In this document: one piece after another, positions 8,499 to 16,288 of the stretch
Numbering within the stretch: the stretch's first letter is position 1
Layout: every line of letters begins with the position of its first letter
From: Allobosea lupini
GTDB taxonomy: Bacteria > Pseudomonadota > Alphaproteobacteria > Rhizobiales > Beijerinckiaceae
DNA: 64,000 bases
Assembly (NCBI RefSeq): GCF_900109525.1
Contig: NZ_FOAN01000003.1
Span: 186,001-250,000, forward strand
Direction: 5' to 3'
Program-made: the position numbers and the translations under genes
Notes under the pieces: generated by a model
Databases searched by the model: none
What the model saw: the letters and a program-made list of their open reading frames with translations, nothing else
Told to the model about the DNA's origin: nothing

Positions 8499-9518
8499 TC
8501 AGACCGTCCGCGTCACCTTGGAGAGGTGAGGCGGGCGGTCTGGATCGAGGCCGCGGCTTTCAGCGAGCGCAGCGAGCGCGCCATAGAAGGCGCGAACCTG
8601 CGCCAGAGGCAGCAAGGCGGTCGGCAAGTCCGGCGGCAGAGGCAGATTCTGTCCCGCGCCGCCGCCGGCATAGGCCAGATCGGCACCAAGGCTAGAGAAG
8701 GCCGTGGCCGCGGCGCGCACGCTCTCGCTGCCTTCGTCGCCGGGATCGAGCGCCAGCGCCGGGAACCCCTGTCCGACCAGAGCGAGCGGCCCGTGCAGCA
8801 CCTCTGCGGCGCTGAAGGCCTCGGCATGGATCCGGCAGGTTTCCTTGAACTTGAGCGCGATCTCCTGGGCGATGCCGAAGGACATCCCCCGGCCGATCAC
8901 ATAGAGGCTGCTGGCCTCGCGCCAGGAGAGCAGGGCCGGCGTCCAGTTGCAGCGCCCGGCGGCATCGAAGGCCGCGGGTGCCTTTGCCAGGGCGGCGTAC
9001 AGGGCCTGGTCCTGCGCCCATTCGGCCGCCAGATGCAGGAAGGCGAGGCAGGTGGCGAGGAAGCTCTTGGTCGCAGCGACGCTCCGTTCTGTCCCGGCGC
9101 GCAGCGGTACGATCACGTCGACCATGCCGGCGAGGGGCGAGGCTTCGTCGTTGACGAAGCCGACGACGAGCGCTCCGGCCCGCTTCGCCGCCTCGGTCAG
9201 CAGCAAGGCATCGGGGCTGCGGCCGGATTGCGAGGCGGCGATGAACACGGCGCGGGAGAGGTCGAGCTCGCCGCCATAGACCGAGGCGAGGCTGGGGCCG
9301 AGCGAGGCGACGGGCAGGCCGAGCGTGCGCTCGATCAGGTATTTGCCATAGCTCGCGGCATGGTCGGAGGAGCCACGCGCGCAGGTCGCGACGAAGGCCG
9401 GGCGCTTGATGCGCAGGCGTGTGACGAGATCGGCGATGATTGCGCCATTTTCCGCGCGCTGGCGGCGTGCGACGGCGGCGGTTTCGGCCGCCTCGCGAGT
9501 GAGCAGGGCTTCAACCAT
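8499..9518 (-). CDS. SIS-domain sugar-phosphate deglycase/deaminase (FrlB- or NagB-II-like)
   Basis: The 339-residue cytoplasmic protein has two tandem SIS domains, as in the isomerase half of GlmS. It has no glutaminase domain. It shows ARGSSDHAA (47-55), SQSGRSPD (96-103), the ATKSF segment (149-153) and a GlmS-like helix ending HAEAFSAAEVLHGP (231-244). Free-standing proteins of this type are fructoselysine 6-phosphate deglycases (FrlB), related Amadori deglycases, or SIS-type glucosamine-6-phosphate deaminases (NagB-II). The start at 9518 overlaps the kinase stop codon by eight bases. It is the last gene of the leftward operon and probably releases a hexose phosphate and an amine or ammonia. 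Confidence 0.85.
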   Translation of the reverse strand: MVEALLTREAAETAAVARRQRAENGAIIADLVTRLRIKRPAFVATCARGSSDHAASYGKYLIERTLGLPVASLGPSLASVYGGELDLSRAVFIAASQSGRSPDALLLTEAAKRAGALVVGFVNDEASPLAGMVDVIVPLRAGTERSVAATKSFLATCLAFLHLAAEWAQDQALYAALAKAPAAFDAAGRCNWTPALLSWREASSLYVIGRGMSFGIAQEIALKFKETCRIHAEAFSAAEVLHGPLALVGQGFPALALDPGDEGSESVRAAATAFSSLGADLAYAGGGAGQNLPLPPDLPTALLPLAQVRAFYGALAALAESRGLDPDRPPHLSKVTRTV

Positions 9519-10470
9519 GGCGGCGCAGAGGCTCTTCAAGCAGTTGGTCGGCGACAGCGGCGACCTGGCGCGGATCGAGCTCATGGCCGGCGCCGCCGAC
9601 ACTCTGGACCGAGAGCGTACCACAGGCGATACCTTCGGCGAGGGCGCGTTCGGGGGAGCTCCCACCGAGCCAGGCCGCGAGGAAGCCGGCGTTGAAGGCA
9701 TCGCCCGCGCCGGTGGTGTCGAGCACGCCCTGGCAGGGCGCCGCCGGGAGCGCGAGGCTCTCTCGCCCTTCGTAAAGGCGGGCGCCGTCGCCGCCATCCT
9801 TGATCACGACCAGTGCGAAGTGCTGGGCGAGCCGCCGGCCAGCCGTGTCGAGATCGTCGCAATCGGCGATCGCACGCGCTTCGGAGGCGTTCGGCAGGAA
9901 GATGTCGACGCCGTTGCAGAGTGCGACGAGATCGGGCGAGCGGATCAGCGCATCGTCCCAGCTCGGGTCGAGCGAGACGGTGAGGCCGTGATGCCTGGCA
10001 TCGGTGACCAGATGCGGGATCTCGGCCAAGGTCGCGAATTCGGCGATATGGAGATGGGCCACGCGGACATCGCCGAGCGCGGCGGGCAGCGTCGCCGGGC
10101 GAGCCGATCCGGCGCGGCGCGAGAGGAAGGCGCGCTCGCCATCCTGCACCATCGCGACGGTGAGTTGCGGCCCGGCGTCAGGAGCGCGCTCGAGGAAGCC
10201 GAGCTCGACGCCGCTGCGCGCGAGCGCCGGCAGGAGCGATTGCGAGAGCGGGTCTTCGCCGAGGCGCGCCAGCAAGGCGGCAGGCCGGCCCAGCCCGACA
10301 AGATGGGCTGCGGTGATGAAGCCGCCGCCTCCGGGCACGATCGCGAGATCGTCGGCGAAGCGCTCCTCGCCGAGGTGCGGCATTGCCGTGAGCCCGCGGA
10401 AGACGAGGTCGCAATAGAGCCGGCCGGTGCTGAGCACGAGCCCGTCCGGTCGTGACCGCCGCGAGGTCAC
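9511..10470 (-). CDS. PfkB family sugar kinase
   Basis: The 319-residue ribokinase-type kinase has the N-terminal glycine-rich motif (VPGGGGFITAAHL, residues 45-57). The C-terminal signature DTTGAGDAFNAGF (251-263) is present, with GAGD forming the anion hole and Asp257 the base. The GTG start at 10470 overlaps the ATPase stop codon (GTGA), so the coordinates are well supported although the ORF reads further upstream. In this operon it should phosphorylate the imported sugar moiety before the SIS enzyme acts, by analogy with FrlD and FrlB for fructoselysine or FraD and FraB for fructose-asparagine. The exact substrate is inference. Confidence 0.88.
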   Translation of the reverse strand: MTSRRSRPDGLVLSTGRLYCDLVFRGLTAMPHLGEERFADDLAIVPGGGGFITAAHLVGLGRPAALLARLGEDPLSQSLLPALARSGVELGFLERAPDAGPQLTVAMVQDGERAFLSRRAGSARPATLPAALGDVRVAHLHIAEFATLAEIPHLVTDARHHGLTVSLDPSWDDALIRSPDLVALCNGVDIFLPNASEARAIADCDDLDTAGRRLAQHFALVVIKDGGDGARLYEGRESLALPAAPCQGVLDTTGAGDAFNAGFLAAWLGGSSPERALAEGIACGTLSVQSVGGAGHELDPRQVAAVADQLLEEPLRRHG

Positions 10471-11522
10471 AGAGCGCGCTCGCTCTTGGCGTCGAAGAGG
10501 CGCAAGCCCGCGGCCGAGGCGCCGAGCCGGACGGCGCTGCCGACGGCGGGCGGATGCTTGGCCGGGGCCGAGGCGAGCAGCAAGCTGCCCTCGGCCTCGA
10601 CATGGACGAATGTCTCGGGCCCCAGCGGCTCGACTACGGCCACCGTGCCGGCGAGGGTGAGATCGGCGGCTTCGCCCTCGCCGAGCACGCGCAGTTCCTG
10701 CGGCCGGACGCCGACGAGCACATCGGCCGGGAGCGCGGCAGGCCATGCCATCGGCGTCTCGCCGAGCTGCAGCGTGCCGTCGGTCGCTTTCGCCGGCATG
10801 ATGTTCATCGTCGGCGAGCCGATGAAGCGGGCGGTGAAGACATCGGCCGGCTTCTCGTAGAGCTCCATCGGCGCGCCGACCTGGAGGATATGGCCGTCGC
10901 GCATCACCACGATCCGGTCGGCCAGCGTCATCGCCTCGACCTGGTCATGGGTGACGAAGACGATGGTGGTCCCCAGCCGCTGGTGCAGGCGCTTGATCTC
11001 GAGCCGCATCTGCGCGCGCAATTGCGCATCGAGATTGGAGAGCGGCTCGTCGAACAGGAAGACGGCGGGGTTGCGCACCATGGCGCGGCCGATCGCGACG
11101 CGCTGGCGCTGGCCGCCGGAGAGGGCGGAGGGCCGGCGCTCCAGCAGCTTGGTCAGGCCGAGCACCTCGGCGACCTCCTCGACCCGCTTGCGCTTGGCGG
11201 TCTTGTCGAGCTGGGAGGTGTAGAGCCCGAAGGCGATATTCTCGGCGACGCTCATATGCGGGTAGATCGCATAGTTCTGGAACACCATGGCGATGTTCCG
11301 CTCTTTCGGCTCGAGCCGGTTCACGACGCGGCCGCCGATCGAAATCGTGCCGTCGTTGATCTCCTCGAGCCCGGCGATCATGCGCAGGGTCGTCGACTTG
11401 CCGCAGCCGGAGGGGCCGACGAAGACGATGAACTCGCCGTCCTGGATGTCGAGGTCGATGCCGTGCACGACCTGCGTCGTGCCGTAGCGCTTGACCAGCT
11501 TGTCGATCGCGATCCCGGCCAT
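10467..11522 (-). CDS. Sugar-type ABC transporter ATPase (MalK/UgpC-like)
   Basis: The 351-residue ATPase contains Walker A GPSGCGKST, the Q-loop VFQNYAIYPHM, signature LSGGQRQR, Walker B FLFDEPLSNLDA and the switch His in VTHDQ. A C-terminal OB-fold (TOBE) region begins near residue 240. It powers the permeases at 13045 and 13881. It is the only sugar-type importer ATPase in the window, so it may also serve the ATPase-less importer at 556-3792; such sharing is known for MsiK-like proteins but is not proven here. Its ATG overlaps the lyase stop codon by one base. Confidence 0.94.
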   Translation of the reverse strand: MAGIAIDKLVKRYGTTQVVHGIDLDIQDGEFIVFVGPSGCGKSTTLRMIAGLEEINDGTISIGGRVVNRLEPKERNIAMVFQNYAIYPHMSVAENIAFGLYTSQLDKTAKRKRVEEVAEVLGLTKLLERRPSALSGGQRQRVAIGRAMVRNPAVFLFDEPLSNLDAQLRAQMRLEIKRLHQRLGTTIVFVTHDQVEAMTLADRIVVMRDGHILQVGAPMELYEKPADVFTARFIGSPTMNIMPAKATDGTLQLGETPMAWPAALPADVLVGVRPQELRVLGEGEAADLTLAGTVAVVEPLGPETFVHVEAEGSLLLASAPAKHPPAVGSAVRLGASAAGLRLFDAKSERAL

Positions 11523-13048
11523 CAGGCGGCTCCTGCGAGGGCGGTGAAGGCGGCGTCCAGTTCGCGGCGAGCTGCCTCCTCGCGCCGGGCGATCGCGGTG
11601 GCGGCATCCTCGGCTGCGGCGAGCTCGGCGCGATAGCCGGCGAGGGCCTCACTCAGCACCTTCGGCCCAGGCCCGCCGAAGCGCTCGCGCAGGGCGACGA
11701 AGTTCTCGGGCGAGACGGCGATGGCAAAGTCCTCGCGGCTGAGAGCAGGCTCGCGACCGGCGGCGTGGCGGAAGGCCTCGACGAAAGGCGCGTAGCCGTC
11801 GCGCGGCAGGTCGCCATCTGCCGCGACGACGGCGCGTGCGACCGCCGAGGCGACCTCATGGGCGGCGCGGAAGGAGAGCCCTTCCCGGCGCACCAGCGTG
11901 TCGGCGAGCTCGGTGATGGTAATGCAGGAGCGCCGGATCGTCTCGGCGACGCGGCGGCTGTCGACCGAGAGCGCCGGCAGCAGCGCCGCGAGCAGGTCGA
12001 GCACGCGTCCGCCGCTCTCGAAGGTCTGGTAGCCGGCTTCCTGGGTCTCGCCCTCCGAGTCGTTCATGTCGGTGAACGGCGTGTTGTGGACGATGTCGCG
12101 GACCATGCGGGCGCGACTGACGCTCTGCGAGGCGAGGTGGCGCAGATGCTCGATCGGCACCGGATTGCGCTTCTGCGGCATGATCGATGAGATCTGCACG
12201 AAGGCATTGGGCACATAAACCTGCCCGACCTCGAAGGCGGTCCAGAACTGGAGGTCCTGGATCAGCCGGCCGAGATGCAGGAAGACCAGCTCGACCGCGC
12301 TGAAGACGCCGGTGACGTAATCGACCGCGGCGATGCAGCCATAGGAATTCTGCAGCGGCGCCTTGAAACCGAGGAGATGGGCGGTGCGGTGACGGTCGAG
12401 CGGGAAGCCGGAGGTCGTGATCGCGGCGGCCCCGAGCGGGCAGAGATCGATGAGCTCGCGCGCCTGCATCAGGCGCTGGTGGTCGCGCAGCATCACCTCG
12501 ATCGCGGCGGAGAGGTAATGTCCGAGCGTCGAGGGCTGGGCCGGCTGGCCATGCGTATAGGCGACGATCAGGGTTTCCTTCTCGCGCTCGGCCAGCGTCA
12601 GCGCCGCCGCGATCAGGGCGCGCAGCTGCGCCGCGAGCCTGTCGAGCCTCGGCTTCAGCGCCAGCTTGAACAAGGTGTGCTCGATGTCGTTGCGCGAGCG
12701 GCCGGTGTGCAGGCGGCCATTGTCGTCGGGCTTCAGGCGCTTGCGCAGCTCGGCCTCGACCAGGAAGAAATAATCCTCGACCTCGCCGGTATAGCTCAGC
12801 GTCGCCGGGTCGATCTCGCGTTCGATCTCGATCAGGGCGCGGGCGATGCCGGATGCCGTCTCGCGCGACAGGATGCCAGTCTCGGCCAGCATGACGAGAT
12901 GGGCGCGGTCGACGGCGCGGAAGCCGGCGACATGATGCGTCTTCACCGCGTCGAAGAGCGGGCGCAGCACCGTCTCCTTGTAGACCGGATCGGGGAAGAC
13001 GGACTTATCGGTCGTGCGCGGATCGGTATGGGCGGTCATCGTGTTCAT
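11522..13048 (-). CDS. Argininosuccinate lyase superfamily enzyme, EDDS-lyase-like
   Basis: The 508-residue protein belongs to the aspartase/fumarase superfamily, whose members cleave N-substituted aspartates to fumarate and an amine. Visible motifs are HTGRSRND (114-121), THGQPAQP (165-172) and SSIMPQKRNP (287-296), the last carrying the catalytic Ser loop. It is longer than a usual ArgH (about 460). It reads ISSIMPQKRNP where ArgH has GSS. These features, and the run FQIS-type context with RNPVPIEHLRH, recall the EDDS lyase of Chelativorans; that comparison is from memory. Placement inside a sugar importer operon with a kinase and a deglycase argues against arginine biosynthesis. The start overlaps the permease stop (ATGA). 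Confidence 0.88.
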   Translation of the reverse strand: MNTMTAHTDPRTTDKSVFPDPVYKETVLRPLFDAVKTHHVAGFRAVDRAHLVMLAETGILSRETASGIARALIEIEREIDPATLSYTGEVEDYFFLVEAELRKRLKPDDNGRLHTGRSRNDIEHTLFKLALKPRLDRLAAQLRALIAAALTLAEREKETLIVAYTHGQPAQPSTLGHYLSAAIEVMLRDHQRLMQARELIDLCPLGAAAITTSGFPLDRHRTAHLLGFKAPLQNSYGCIAAVDYVTGVFSAVELVFLHLGRLIQDLQFWTAFEVGQVYVPNAFVQISSIMPQKRNPVPIEHLRHLASQSVSRARMVRDIVHNTPFTDMNDSEGETQEAGYQTFESGGRVLDLLAALLPALSVDSRRVAETIRRSCITITELADTLVRREGLSFRAAHEVASAVARAVVAADGDLPRDGYAPFVEAFRHAAGREPALSREDFAIAVSPENFVALRERFGGPGPKVLSEALAGYRAELAAAEDAATAIARREEAARRELDAAFTALAGAA

Positions 13049-13881
13049 CCCTTGAGCCCGGCGAGCACGACGCCGCGGACGATGTAGCGCTGCAGCAGCA
13101 GGAAGATGGCGAGCGTCGGCAGCGTCGCGAGCGCGGCGCCGGTCATGATCAGCTCCCACTGGATCTGCGATTCGACTGCGAAGGAGGCTAGCCCGACCGG
13201 GAGCGTGTAGAGTTCCTTGCTGGTCGTGACGATCAGCGGCCAGATGAAGGCGGTCCAGTTGCTCAGGAAGGTGAAGATCGCCAGGGCCGAGAGCGCCGGC
13301 GTGACCAGGGGCAGGGCGATGCGCCAGAAGATCGTGAACTCGTTGAGCCCGTCGACGCGCGCCGCTTCGAGGAAGTCGGTCGGCACCGTCTCGAAGAACT
13401 GCTTCATCAGGAAGGTGCCGAAGGCGGTCATCATGCCCGGGAACATGATGCCCCAATAGCTGTCGAGCCAGCCGAAGTTTTTGGCCATGACGTACCAGGG
13501 GATGACCAGCATCTCGGTCGGGATCATCAGGGTCGAGAGGATCGCCAGAAAGATGAGATAGCGGCCGCGGAACTGGAACTTGGCGAGCGTGTAGCCGACC
13601 AGGCTGTCGAAGAAGACGTTCGAGAGGGTGACGATCGTCGCGATCGCCAGCGAATTCCAGAACCAGCGCAGGAAGCGCCCGTCCGAGAGCACGGTTCGGT
13701 AGTTGTCGAGCGTCGGCGCCGCCGGAATCAGGCGGAGGTCGTAGATGTCGGCCGAGTCCTTCAGCGAGGTCGAGAACATGAAGAGCAGCGGCGTCAGCAT
13801 CAGGAGGCCGCCGGCGAGCAGCAGCAGCCAGGCGATGACGCGCCCCGGGGCAAAGCGCGGGGAGAGGGCGGCGCCGGTCAT
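13045..13881 (-). CDS. Sugar-type ABC transporter permease (MalG-like)
   Basis: This 278-residue inner-membrane permease has six predicted segments and the EAA loop DFLEAARVDGLNEFTIFWRI. The preferred start is the ATG at 13881, which overlaps the stop of the upstream permease by one base; a TTG one codon earlier is also possible. It partners the 13881-14807 permease, the ATPase at 10467 and the binding protein at 14863. Confidence 0.93.
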   Translation of the reverse strand: MTGAALSPRFAPGRVIAWLLLLAGGLLMLTPLLFMFSTSLKDSADIYDLRLIPAAPTLDNYRTVLSDGRFLRWFWNSLAIATIVTLSNVFFDSLVGYTLAKFQFRGRYLIFLAILSTLMIPTEMLVIPWYVMAKNFGWLDSYWGIMFPGMMTAFGTFLMKQFFETVPTDFLEAARVDGLNEFTIFWRIALPLVTPALSALAIFTFLSNWTAFIWPLIVTTSKELYTLPVGLASFAVESQIQWELIMTGAALATLPTLAIFLLLQRYIVRGVVLAGLKG

Positions 13882-14807
13882 CAACGGTCCCTCAGGAGGC
13901 GCAGCTGCAGCAGCGAGATGCTGAGCAGGACGAGGAAGAGCACGACGGTCTGCGCCGCCGCATAGCCCATGTCGAAGGAGGAGAACGCGGTCTGATAGAT
14001 CATCAGAACCAGCGGCTTGGTCGCGTTGAGCGGGCCGCCGGGATCGCCGCTGGTCATGTTGTAGACCTGGTCGAAGATGCGCAGGAAGCCGATCGAGGAG
14101 AAGACGACGAGGAAGATGATCGTCGGCTTGAGCAGGGGCAGCGTGATCTTCCTGAGGATGGCGAAGTCGGAGACACCGTCGATGCGGGCGGCTTCGTAGT
14201 AGGTCGTCGGGATGGCGCGCAGACCGGCGAGGAAGATCACGACCTGGAAGCCGAGCCCGGCCCAGATCGCCGGTGCCAGCACTGCCGGCAGCGCCTGCGT
14301 CGTCGAGCGCAGGAAGGGCTGCTGCGGCAGGCCGACGGACGAGAGCAGGTCGTTGATCAGGCCGATCGGCACCGGCTGGTAGAACCAGCGCCAGACCCAG
14401 GCCATCGCCGTCGCCGTGGTCAGGAAGGGCAGGAAGTACAGCGCCCGGATGAAGCCATGCATGAAGCGGACGCGGTCGAGATGGTAGGCGATCGTGAAGG
14501 CTATGATGAGGCTGAGCGGCGTGCCGATGATCAGATAGAGGAAGGTGTTGCGGAACACCTGCCAGAACACCGGGTCGGCCATCAGCCGCTTGAAGTTCGC
14601 CAGCCCGACATAGGAGGGCGAATTCATCAGGTTCCAGTTCGTGGTCGAGATGATGAAACCCTCGACCGTCGGGTAGAAGCGGATCAGCCCGTAGAACAGG
14701 ATCGGCACGGCAAGGAAGCCCCAGGCCCAGACCACCTGCTTCTGCTGCAAGGTGAGGCCCTGCCAGAGGCGCCCGCCGGAGCGGGCGACGTCGGTGTCGG
14801 CGGTCAT
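13881..14807 (-). CDS. Sugar-type ABC transporter permease (MalF-like)
   Basis: This 308-residue inner-membrane permease has an N-terminal segment (VVWAWGFLAVPILFYGLI) and the EAA loop TYYEAARIDGVSDFAILRKI. It ends with a one-base overlap into the next permease. It is the second gene of the leftward operon, 55 bases downstream of the binding-protein gene. Confidence 0.93.
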   Translation of the reverse strand: MTADTDVARSGGRLWQGLTLQQKQVVWAWGFLAVPILFYGLIRFYPTVEGFIISTTNWNLMNSPSYVGLANFKRLMADPVFWQVFRNTFLYLIIGTPLSLIIAFTIAYHLDRVRFMHGFIRALYFLPFLTTATAMAWVWRWFYQPVPIGLINDLLSSVGLPQQPFLRSTTQALPAVLAPAIWAGLGFQVVIFLAGLRAIPTTYYEAARIDGVSDFAILRKITLPLLKPTIIFLVVFSSIGFLRIFDQVYNMTSGDPGGPLNATKPLVLMIYQTAFSSFDMGYAAAQTVVLFLVLLSISLLQLRLLRDR

Positions 14808-14862
14808 GGCGCGTCCTGCCGTGTCGGGATGCTTCAGGCTGTCGCGATTGCGTCCTGCGCCA

Positions 14863-16122
14863 TCACTTCTTGTAGAAGCGGTCGAGGATCGCCTGCTCGG
14901 CCTTGGCCGCCTCGGCGAGCGAGGCCTTGGCGTCCTGGTTCTGGATGAACACCCGGTTGGCCATGTCGAGCCCGACCTGGCGCTGCGCCAATTCGTCGAC
15001 GAAGACCGTCGCCTGCGAGTAGTTCAGTGCCTTGAGGAAGGGACCGTAGATCGGGTGGGCGAGGTTCTTCTCTGTCTCGGCCGCGGCCTTGCGGGCCGGG
15101 AGCTCGCCGACCATGTCGAGCCAGACCTGCATCGCTTCCGGCGAGGTGGTGAAGGCCATGAACTTCTTGGCCGCCTCGAGCTTGACGCCGGTCGGCTTGG
15201 CGGTGATGGCGTTGACCCAGTAGCTGGCGAAGTTCGAGCGCTTGCCGTCGGCGCTCGCCGGCAGCTCGGCGACGCCCCATTCGAAGTTCTTGATGCCGCC
15301 GAAGGCGCCGAGGCGGAAGGAGCCGTCGACCGTCATCGCGGCGCGCCCGGCGCGGAAGGCAGCCTGGCCCTCGTCCATGAAGCCGGCCTGGCCGACCTTG
15401 TGGATGCGCTGCAGGTCGGCATACCAGTTCAGCGCCTTGGCGCCGGCCTCGCTGTCATAGGCGACGGTCTTGTTGTCGTCGGAATAGGGCTTGCCGCCCA
15501 TCTGGCGCAGCAGCACCTCGCGCCACCAGTGCAGGTCCTGGCCGGGCATGTCGATCACGGCGCCGGCCGAGAGCATGTTGCCGGCAGCGTCGCGCTTCAC
15601 CGTCTTCTTGGCGACCTCGAGATACTCGTCGAGCGTCTGCGGCGGCTTGCTCGGGTCGAGCCCGGCCTCCTGGAACAGCTTTTTGTTATAGAACAGCGCC
15701 AGCGTGCGCACCGCGGTCGGCAGGCCGTAATACTCGCCGTCGCGCTTCATCGTCTGGACGATGGGGTAGAATTCCTTCTCGATCACGTCGTGCGGGAAGG
15801 CGTCGCGCGGCAGCGGCTGGATGAACTTGGCGCCGACGAAATTGTCGAGCCAGCCATAATAGAGCTGGACCACGTCCGGCCCCTGGCCGGCCGGGACGGC
15901 GGCGGCGATCTTGGTCTGGTAGTCGGCATAGGGGAAGGTCGTGTGCTTGACCTTGATGCCGGGATTGGCGGCCTCGAAGCGCTTGATCAGCTCGTTCATC
16001 GCCTTGATGCGGGCGTCGAACACATATTGCCAGTACTCGATCTCGACGGCCTGGGCGCGCGCGCCGGCAATGGCGCCGATCGACATGGCAATGCCCAGGA
16101 CTAGTCCGCGAAAGCCGCGCAT
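14863..16122 (-). CDS. Sugar-type ABC transporter substrate-binding protein
   Basis: The 419-residue periplasmic binding protein begins with a Sec signal peptide (MRGFRGLVLGIAMSIGAIAG) and a likely cleavage site after Ala-Arg-Ala. Family 1 features include IEYWQYVF, the LALFYNKKLFQEAG segment and AFRAGRAAMTVDGSF. The ATG at 16122 follows a GGGGAGGAAG ribosome binding site, so I reject the longer upstream ORF. It is the first gene of the operon repressed, most likely, by the divergent ROK protein. It defines substrate specificity for the lyase, kinase and SIS pathway. Confidence 0.93.
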   Translation of the reverse strand: MRGFRGLVLGIAMSIGAIAGARAQAVEIEYWQYVFDARIKAMNELIKRFEAANPGIKVKHTTFPYADYQTKIAAAVPAGQGPDVVQLYYGWLDNFVGAKFIQPLPRDAFPHDVIEKEFYPIVQTMKRDGEYYGLPTAVRTLALFYNKKLFQEAGLDPSKPPQTLDEYLEVAKKTVKRDAAGNMLSAGAVIDMPGQDLHWWREVLLRQMGGKPYSDDNKTVAYDSEAGAKALNWYADLQRIHKVGQAGFMDEGQAAFRAGRAAMTVDGSFRLGAFGGIKNFEWGVAELPASADGKRSNFASYWVNAITAKPTGVKLEAAKKFMAFTTSPEAMQVWLDMVGELPARKAAAETEKNLAHPIYGPFLKALNYSQATVFVDELAQRQVGLDMANRVFIQNQDAKASLAEAAKAEQAILDRFYKK

Positions 16123-16224
16123 GGGTCTTCCTCCCCGTCTGGTTGCGACGCCCGCCCGCATGCTCGCTCCCGGCTGCCGGACGTTCGGCGGGCATGCTTT
16201 CCCGCAGCTTGCTTGCTGTCAACA

Positions 16225-16250
16225 GATTAATTCACTTGAGTTTGATTAAT
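16225..16250. promoter_or_regulatory. AT-rich operator candidate between ROK gene and importer operon
   Basis: The shared 166-base divergent promoter region is GC-rich except for one island. Here the heptamer GATTAAT occurs at 16225-16231 and again at 16244-16250, so the copies are 19 bases apart, close to two helical turns. Each copy contains the palindromic core ATTAAT. NagC/Mlc-type ROK repressors favour AT-rich sites of this sort, so this is the likely binding site of the 16289 product. Confidence 0.5.
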
Positions 16251-16288
16251 GGCCAGCGCAGCCTGCGGCACGAAAGAGGCTGCCCATC

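Noticed and set aside
11522..13048. Biosynthetic argininosuccinate lyase (argH)
   Set aside because: The operon holds only uptake and sugar-catabolic genes, and the catalytic loop and length differ from ArgH.
11522..13456. A 644-residue frame suggesting a permease-lyase fusion
   Set aside because: The extra N-terminal part overlaps the real permease gene in another frame. The lyase starts at 13048 in an ATGA overlap.
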